Assembly (NCBI GenBank): GCA_036373975.1
Contig: DASUUR010000076.1
Location: 1-9,677 of the forward strand
Origin: DASUUR01 sp036373975
GTDB taxonomy: Bacteria; Patescibacteriota; Saccharimonadia; Saccharimonadales; Saccharimonadaceae
Reading direction: 5' to 3'
DNA length: 9,677 bases
Position 1 is the first letter of the stretch. Every line of letters starts with the position of its first letter. Made by a program: the position numbers and the translations under genes. The notes under the pieces were generated by a model. It did not search any database and was not told the origin of the DNA. It was given only the letters and a program-made list of their open reading frames with translations. Below are positions 6,392 through 9,677 of the stretch, piece after piece.

Positions 6392-6970
6392 ATGAAAACC
6401 GTTCTACTCGTCCCCGGTTTTAGGGAAAATATTACGTCTCGGGATTACGCATCACTCATTAAAGTAATTGAAAGAGCTGGCCATAAGGTGCGTTTTGTGT
6501 CTATCCACTGGCAGCGAACAACTATCGACAACTGGCTGCATGATCTTGAGGCGGAATATTCAAAACACAAACCCGAAGAGACCATTTTGGCGGGCTTTTC
6601 GTTTGGTGCTATGACTGCGTTTGTGGCCGCAGCAAAGCACAATCCGGCCGAGCTTTGGCTATTTTCGTTATCGCCATATTTCCATGAGGATATCCATAGC
6701 AGCCACATGCGCCAAAGCTGGTTAAAACACATCGGGCATCGCCGCGTGTCTGCCTTTGACAAGCTCAATTTTAAGGAACTGGCTGGAGCTATTCGGTGTA
6801 AAACCCATATTTTTGTCGGGCGGGTCGAAATCGAGAAATGGCCAGACATGAAGCGCAGAGCACTAGATGCTGAGGCGCTAATACACAGTGGCAAACTTAC
6901 AGTTATAGATGGCGTTGGGCACGATGTTGCCGATGCATGCTATGTTGCGGCTATTGAGCAAGAAGTGTAA
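6392..6970 (+). CDS. Alpha/beta hydrolase (serine hydrolase)
   Basis: A 192-residue protein that opens with MKTVLLVPGF, typical of the first strand and oxyanion loop of small alpha/beta hydrolases. The nucleophile elbow is GFSFG with S70 as likely catalytic serine. The catalytic histidine is probably H177 in GVGHDV. The acid is likely in or after IFVGRVEIEKWPDM. This is the minimal fold without a lid domain, acting in the cytoplasm, as no signal peptide is seen. The substrate is unknown; esterase, thioesterase or peptidase are all possible. GAGGGGG (6375-6381) lies 10 nt before the ATG. It is the last gene of the plus-strand operon and meets the minus-strand operon tail to tail with 32 nt between the stops; no clear terminator is seen there. 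Confidence 0.85.
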   Translation: MKTVLLVPGFRENITSRDYASLIKVIERAGHKVRFVSIHWQRTTIDNWLHDLEAEYSKHKPEETILAGFSFGAMTAFVAAAKHNPAELWLFSLSPYFHEDIHSSHMRQSWLKHIGHRRVSAFDKLNFKELAGAIRCKTHIFVGRVEIEKWPDMKRRALDAEALIHSGKLTVIDGVGHDVADACYVAAIEQEV

Positions 6971-7002
6971 ATCATTGATCTGCTGCAGGGAATAGTAACC
7001 GG

Positions 7003-7461
7003 CTAGTCCGACGCTGCCCCAAAGATAAATAAGCTCGGACGATCTTTATTGTAAATAACATATGAGAAGAACCAAAAGATATCGACGACTGGTAAGCCGT
7101 CTTCGATGGTGGTGGCACAAACTTCTGAATCTTCGGTGATGTATCTGTCTATCTCTTTTAACAAATCCTCCTGAGCTTTCCTTACCGTGGCTTTCGGAAT
7201 ATCGCGTAACGTGTTGGTATTATGGGATTTTTCATCCCAGGCAAAGCATTTTCTGATCTCTGCAAACATCTCGTCCTTTGTGCAGGGAAAATATTCTTCC
7301 TCGAAGGGTTCGGTATCTTCAAACACAGACTTAATAGTTGCAAGCAGATCTTCAAAAGTCTCGATTTCAGTAACCTCTCCAACGTATAGGGTTGGAATGT
7401 AGTTCCAATCTACCATCATTTCTGCAACATCGTATGCTTGGTCTGTTATATTTTTCGGCAT
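7003..7461 (-). CDS. Hypothetical acidic protein, last gene of the Nudix/ITPase-like operon
   Basis: A 152-residue protein that I do not recognise. It is acidic with many Glu and Asp residues, predicted mainly helical (for example TVRKAQEDLLKEIDRYITED), and ends in an aromatic, hydrophobic stretch (VVDIFWFFSYVIYN, then PSLFIFGAASD) that is probably a buried strand pair rather than a membrane helix. Two Cys occur at CTKDE and RKCFAW. The ATG at 7461 is preferred over the ATG at 7494, which lies inside the upstream gene; the preferred start is 5 nt after that gene's TAG. A weak AGAG is the only ribosome binding site. Its position behind a Nudix and an ITPase-like gene suggests co-expression, but no function follows from that. 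Confidence 0.7.
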   Translation of the reverse strand: MPKNITDQAYDVAEMMVDWNYIPTLYVGEVTEIETFEDLLATIKSVFEDTEPFEEEYFPCTKDEMFAEIRKCFAWDEKSHNTNTLRDIPKATVRKAQEDLLKEIDRYITEDSEVCATTIEDGLPVVDIFWFFSYVIYNKDRPSLFIFGAASD

Positions 7462-7466
7462 AAGCT

Positions 7467-8042
7467 CTATGATACAGGATATTGCCTGTACCACTCCCCA
7501 AAGTCTTTAAATATCGCAGGTTGCCATACGTTCTCAACAAAGTGTTTCATTTCCTCCTTGCTCATTTCGGAAAAGGGCTTATCGTAATCCTTAGGGATCT
7601 GAATAAGGCCGAAGTCATCAGCTTGGCTGTCAGATGGAACGAAGTTGGTAATTTGGCCGTGGATATAACCAGTAAAACATTCTTCCGTGTCTCCATCTTT
7701 GTAGCAGAGCGTATTGGGCCACTCGTACGCCCTATCCGTCTTATCTTCAAGAAGTTTCACGATACCCTTTGCGCCAAGGTACTTTTCGGTAAATTTTACC
7801 ATTGTTTTAGGAAAATCATTCAGCGCCTTTATGTGGAACGCGCCATCAATTACAATTACCGGCTGCTGTAATTTAGCATAAGCAAAATTCGCTTTTTCTT
7901 TGGCAATCTCAGCAACATCTTCGTTGCGCGATTCGGGCAGCTCCATTGCGGCTTGCTTAAGTTTAATGCCAAACTGCTCCAGATAAGCTTGGCCTTGCTG
8001 GAACTTCCACGAGTTTGAGGTCGCGAAATAGAGCGTTTTCAT
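7467..8042 (-). CDS. Divergent Ham1/RdgB-like nucleoside-triphosphate pyrophosphatase
   Basis: A 191-residue protein of normal Ham1/RdgB length. The start MKTLYFATSNSWKFQQ matches the family's triphosphate-binding N-terminus (T/S-x-N-x-x-K), and VIVIDGAFHIKALNDFP matches the region usually written DDSGLxxxALxxxPG. PFSEMSKEEMKHF corresponds to the fEMs-x-eeK segment. The next element, SHRxxA in typical members, is not preserved (VENVWQPA instead), so base recognition may differ. Ham1/RdgB enzymes remove dITP, dXTP and similar non-canonical nucleotides by releasing pyrophosphate in the cytoplasm. The ATG at 8042 overlaps the TGA of the upstream Nudix gene by 4 nt and no good Shine-Dalgarno is near, so translation is probably coupled. 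Longer readings upstream lie inside the Nudix gene. Confidence 0.85.
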   Translation of the reverse strand: MKTLYFATSNSWKFQQGQAYLEQFGIKLKQAAMELPESRNEDVAEIAKEKANFAYAKLQQPVIVIDGAFHIKALNDFPKTMVKFTEKYLGAKGIVKLLEDKTDRAYEWPNTLCYKDGDTEECFTGYIHGQITNFVPSDSQADDFGLIQIPKDYDKPFSEMSKEEMKHFVENVWQPAIFKDFGEWYRQYPVS

Positions 8043-8431
8043 TGGAATATATAATCCTGAAAGACCTTCTGCGTAGCTGGCCATACCTTACCGTTCTCGA
8101 TCTCGGATTGGGTGAAATAACGTGCATCTCGGAGCTCAGGGTCTATACTCACATCACCCTCAACTGTACATTCATACCAATATGTTTCCTGGTCGGCCAC
8201 ATCACCTGGAGTTATGGCAATAGGTCGAACAATAGTTGCTGTAAGATTCAATTCTTCTGCAATCTCACGAACCAATGCAACCTCCACATCCTCGCCCTCT
8301 TCTACATGACCACCCGGCGGGTAGTAGTAACCGGTGTATTCACCAAAGTCTTTTGCTGAACTGACTAGTAGATATTCTGTTTCATCTGAATCTGACTGGC
8401 GCGATACTACACCGACTGCAACTTTCTTCAT
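8039..8431 (-). CDS. Nudix hydrolase (MutT-like)
   Basis: A 130-residue protein of compact MutT size. The Nudix box runs from G41 to L63: G41, E47, R55-E56 and E59-E60 are intact, while the usual Gly near its end is Asn (EELNL). The box is preceded by YYYPPGGHV, as in many NTP-pyrophosphohydrolase members. The ATG at 8431 starts a typical first strand MKKVAVGVVS. A longer reading to 8476 would run across the promoter and is rejected. A -10 box TATAAT lies 6 nt before this ATG, so the operon mRNA is probably leaderless. It is followed by the Ham1-like gene with an ATGA overlap; together they suggest clean-up of damaged nucleotides, which is inference from the families. Confidence 0.92.
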   Translation of the reverse strand: MKKVAVGVVSRQSDSDETEYLLVSSAKDFGEYTGYYYPPGGHVEEGEDVEVALVREIAEELNLTATIVRPIAITPGDVADQETYWYECTVEGDVSIDPELRDARYFTQSEIENGKVWPATQKVFQDYIFQ

Positions 8432-8437
8432 GGGGCC

Positions 8438-8443
8438 ATTATA
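8438..8443 (-). promoter_or_regulatory. -10 box of the minus-strand Nudix operon (leaderless)
   Basis: On the minus strand TATAAT is followed by 6 nt (GGCCCC) and then the ATG at 8431. Transcription should start at the ATG. No Shine-Dalgarno and no clear -35 are present. It faces away from the -10 box at 8463-8468, 19 nt away. Confidence 0.65.
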
Positions 8444-8459
8444 GCCCAAGGTTGCGGAA

Positions 8460-8468
8460 TGGTATAAT
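8460..8468 (+). promoter_or_regulatory. Extended -10 box of the 8475 coiled-coil gene (leaderless)
   Basis: TGGTATAAT is an exact extended -10 (TGn plus TATAAT at 8463-8468). It is followed by 6 nt and the ATG at 8475, so the mRNA should begin at the start codon. There is no Shine-Dalgarno. Confidence 0.7.
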
Positions 8469-8474
8469 AGTGCC

Positions 8475-8843
8475 ATGTCAGACTTAAGCTACAACGATGT
8501 GCAACGAGCAGTACAAGACGGAGTGCGTAACGTACAAAGCGATGTACAGCGCCTAGTAAACGACATGTCAAATGTTTCGCAGCAGGCACAACTTATTGAC
8601 GATATCTCCCGCGATGTGCAAGAACTGCACCGTTTTATGATGCAACTACAACCTAAAATCGATACCATTGAGCGCAGTGTCACCGATGCCAACGACGACC
8701 AGCGTATTATGAGCATGCAAAACGATATTCAGGAACTCAAAAACCGCTTTAGCTCTATAGAACGCTTTGCGCAGCAAATGAGCAACTACATGCAGGCTCG
8801 CCATGATGAAGAAAAAGAAGACCGCCTCTACCGCAACGTCTAG
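8475..8843 (+). CDS. Small coiled-coil protein of unknown function
   Basis: A 122-residue protein that is helical over almost its whole length. It is rich in Gln, Asp, Asn, Ser and Arg, with regular spacing of Val, Ile, Leu and Met (for example VQRAVQDGVRNVQSDVQRLV, then LHRFMMQLQPKIDTIERSV and MQNDIQELKNRFSSIERF). There is no membrane helix, Cys or catalytic motif, so a structural or adaptor role by oligomerisation is the most that can be said. The start is fixed by the leaderless promoter. The gene is divergent from the Nudix operon, with only 43 nt between the two start codons, and is followed after 54 nt by the tRNA-Pro gene, which has its own promoter. Confidence 0.75.
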   Translation: MSDLSYNDVQRAVQDGVRNVQSDVQRLVNDMSNVSQQAQLIDDISRDVQELHRFMMQLQPKIDTIERSVTDANDDQRIMSMQNDIQELKNRFSSIERFAQQMSNYMQARHDEEKEDRLYRNV

Positions 8844-8847
8844 TTGC

Positions 8848-8876
8848 TTGCCTTAAACCCTATAATTCGCTATAAT
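8848..8876 (+). promoter_or_regulatory. Promoter of tRNA-Pro
   Basis: TTGCCT (8848-8853) and TATAAT (8871-8876) are separated by 17 nt. A second perfect TATAAT lies 10 nt upstream (8861-8866) but has no matching -35. Transcription would start near 8883, giving a tRNA leader of about 15 nt. Confidence 0.75.
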
Positions 8877-8897
8877 CCTACCAGTTCACACATATTT

Positions 8898-8973
8898 CGG
8901 GGTGTGGCGCAGCTGGTAGCGCGCGCGGTTTGGGACCGTGAGGTCGAAGGTTCGAGTCCTTTCACCCCGACCA
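8898..8973 (+). tRNA. tRNA-Pro (anticodon UGG)
   Basis: A full cloverleaf of 76 nt can be drawn. The acceptor stem is CGGGGTG (8898-8904) with CACCCCG (8963-8969). The D stem is GCGC/GCGC with loop AGCTGGTA. The anticodon stem is CGCGG/CCGTG with one G-U pair, around the loop TTTGGGA, giving anticodon TGG. The T stem GAAGG/CCTTT has loop TTCGAGT. The discriminator base is A and CCA is encoded (8971-8973). The first pair C1-G72 with A73 is the usual bacterial tRNA-Pro identity. The UGG anticodon can read all or most CCN codons by wobble. Confidence 0.97.
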
Positions 8974-9019
8974 TAGAAAAACGACAGAGCTTTTAATGTT
9001 CTGTCGTTTTTCTATGGTC
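8969..9019 (+). terminator. 20-bp inverted repeat, probable two-way terminator, overlapping the tRNA 3' end
   Basis: Bases 8969-8988 and 9000-9019 are perfect reverse complements (20 bp) around an 11-nt loop. The core ACGACAGA/TCTGTCGT followed by TTTTTCT is a typical intrinsic terminator, and the matching A-run on the 5' side gives a U-tract on the opposite strand as well. The repeat includes the last five bases of the tRNA (GACCA), so the CCA end would pair with the trailer unless processed. Confidence 0.85.
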
Positions 9020-9160
9020 AAGGGTAGGCTAAAATCTTGCTAATCATCATTAATTTCAGCAAGTTAATATCTCATTCTTTTGGCGATATCCTGACACGGG
9101 GGAGTCTTGTAAACGAGGCCTCCTTTGCAAAAGGGGATTTTCAGCTATATTAAATTGGAT
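9020..9160 (+). other. A+T-rich gene-free stretch after the tRNA terminator
   Basis: No supported gene is seen on either strand. There is a 6-bp inverted repeat CTTGCT (9036-9041) / AGCAAG (9058-9063). A small hairpin, CTCCTTT (9120-9126) with AAAGGGG (9130-9136) around GCA and followed by ATTTTC, could be a weak plus-strand terminator. Nothing here explains the region further. Confidence 0.4.
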
Positions 9161-9289
9161 ATGAACTCCGAAACGCTTAACTTAGTTACTGCCTTGGCTT
9201 CATCGATTGCACTAATACTAGTAATTATTGGTTGGATTGTTGCAGATCATTGCCATCATCGTCTGCAAAATGAAAGATGCCTTTATTGA
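9161..9289 (+). CDS. Possible 42-residue single-helix membrane peptide
   Basis: ATG at 9161 opens 42 codons ending in TGA. The product has a short polar start (MNSETLN), one hydrophobic helix (about residues 8-28, including SSIALILVIIGWIVA), and a tail DHCHHRLQNERCLY rich in His with two Cys. A -10-like TATATT (9146-9151) lies 9 nt before the ATG; no Shine-Dalgarno is seen. The 3' half runs antisense to the P-loop fragment, so at most one of the two is likely under strong selection. It may be chance. Confidence 0.3.
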   Translation: MNSETLNLVTALASSIALILVIIGWIVADHCHHRLQNERCLY

Positions 9290-9380
9290 TCTTGCTATCA
9301 AATGCTGTAAAGCCTAGCTCATTCAGTTTTCTTGCAACGCTCGTCTTACCTGCCCCTCCGGTAGTATTCTCTCTAGCCAC
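9225..9380 (-). pseudogene. P-loop NTPase/kinase fragment (Walker A end only)
   Basis: A GTG at 9380 opens 51 codons. AGAGGG lies 6 nt before the GTG, and the GTG shares one base with the upstream stop (TAGTG), so translation could be coupled. The product carries a Walker A motif TTGGAGKTS and the following helix VARKLNELGFTAFD, as in small adenylate- or shikimate-kinase-like proteins that phosphorylate small molecules. Such proteins have 160-200 residues; here everything after the first quarter is missing, including Walker B and the lid. The usual first beta strand (GIVVA) is encoded in frame but precedes the GTG. I call it a remnant, though a short functional peptide is possible. No downstream frame clearly restores a kinase. 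Confidence 0.55.
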
Positions 9381-9677
9381 TACGATCCCTCTGGCAGTCG
9401 GATAGCAAACACCAGCACATTATGATCAGATAGTCCCTCGTGTACCTCAAGGCTATCGAATGTAAACTGTTTTGGAATAAGTACATAATCCAGCGTTATG
9501 TTTTCAGAAGGAAATGATACATACTTCTTGAAATCTATAGATGAAGTATAGTTTTCGGTGTAACTTTCTTTCTCATTTTCAAGTTGAGGAATATTAAAGT
9601 CGCCTGCAATAATTCGCTCCTCTTTGCGAGATGCAAAAATAGCGATTAGTTCACGTAACTGCTCAACAGAATATTTG
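9380..9677 (-). CDS. Endonuclease/exonuclease/phosphatase (EEP) family protein, C-terminal part (5' end beyond window)
   Basis: The minus strand is open from the window edge to a TAG at 9382-9380, giving the last 98 residues. Two EEP catalytic motifs are visible: AGDFN (about residue 24 of the fragment; Asp and Asn of the active site) and GLSDHN (about 81; the SDH motif with Asp-His). Between them, ITLDYVLIP matches the common hxIDhhhh strand. EEP enzymes are Mg2+-dependent and cleave phosphoester bonds in DNA, RNA, phospholipids or nucleotides; exonuclease III and DNase I belong here. The substrate cannot be read from this part. It is the upstream partner of the P-loop fragment, with a one-base overlap. 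Confidence 0.85.
   Translation of the reverse strand, partial: KYSVEQLRELIAIFASRKEERIIAGDFNIPQLENEKESYTENYTSSIDFKKYVSFPSENITLDYVLIPKQFTFDSLEVHEGLSDHNVLVFAIRLPEGS

Noticed and set aside
7462..7494. Earlier ATG at 7494 for the acidic hypothetical protein
   Set aside because: It lies inside the 3' end of the Ham1-like gene. The ATG at 7461 follows that stop by 5 nt.
7482..8359. Plus-strand open frames (7482-7871 and 8015-8359) opposite the Ham1-like and Nudix genes
   Set aside because: Shadows of clearly identified minus-strand enzymes with conserved motifs; no family resemblance of their own.
8432..8476. 15-residue extension of the minus-strand Nudix protein to 8476
   Set aside because: It would cross the TATAAT box and run over the divergent start codon; the Nudix fold begins at MKKVAVGVV.
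1..9677. CRISPR array, insertion sequence, rRNA or replication origin
   Set aside because: No regularly spaced repeats, no transposase motifs or terminal inverted repeats, no rRNA sequence and no cluster of origin-type boxes were seen. The inverted repeats present are explained as terminators.

Overview
The window looks like a piece of a small, compact genome of the Candidate Phyla Radiation, most likely Candidatus Saccharibacteria (TM7). That is an inference from gene content: a type IV pilus ATPase, RNase Y, a tsaE-tsaB pair with a very short TsaB, many small nucleotide-handling enzymes, tight gene spacing, and several promoters placed so close to the ATG that the mRNAs should be leaderless. 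TGA is used as an ordinary stop (several ATGA overlaps), which argues against the TGA-recoded Gracilibacteria and Absconditabacteria. No phylogenetic test was possible.

Layout. 1-998 (minus): 5' part of a PilB/GspE assembly ATPase, cut by the window edge at its Walker A motif. 1093-1681 (plus): a G+C-richer coiled-coil protein of unknown function with its own promoter and a strong hairpin after it. 1713-2560 (plus): tsaE and a short tsaB for tRNA t6A synthesis. 2800-6970 (plus): six tightly packed genes, namely RNase Y, a Nudix hydrolase, a CYTH triphosphate-tunnel enzyme, a two-helix membrane protein with a Cap15/S-2TM-beta-like beta domain, a stand-alone NIF3/YqfO CutA-like domain and an alpha/beta hydrolase. 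7003-8431 (minus): a three-gene operon of a second Nudix hydrolase, a divergent Ham1/ITPase-like protein and a hypothetical acidic protein. 8475-8843 (plus): a small coiled-coil protein, divergent from the previous operon. 8898-8973: tRNA-Pro(UGG) with encoded CCA, followed at once by a 20-bp inverted repeat acting as terminator. 9020-9677: sparse region with the 3' part of an endonuclease/exonuclease/phosphatase (EEP) family gene and a 51-codon P-loop NTPase fragment on the minus strand, and a doubtful 42-aa membrane peptide on the plus strand.

Most interesting: the CYTH gene and the S-2TM-beta/Cap15-like gene overlap by four bases (ATGA). The CYTH protein keeps the acidic and basic residues of a nucleotide-triphosphate tunnel enzyme, a fold that includes class IV adenylyl cyclases. 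The 2TM-beta fold is known as the membrane-bound cyclic-nucleotide-responsive effector of CBASS and related defence systems. The pair is a candidate nucleotide-signal/membrane-effector module without the usual CD-NTase. A Nudix enzyme lies upstream and a PII/CutA-like domain downstream. This function is a hypothesis. The second theme is leaderless transcription: tsaE, the minus-strand Nudix gene and the 8475 coiled-coil gene each have a -10 box exactly 6 nt before the ATG.
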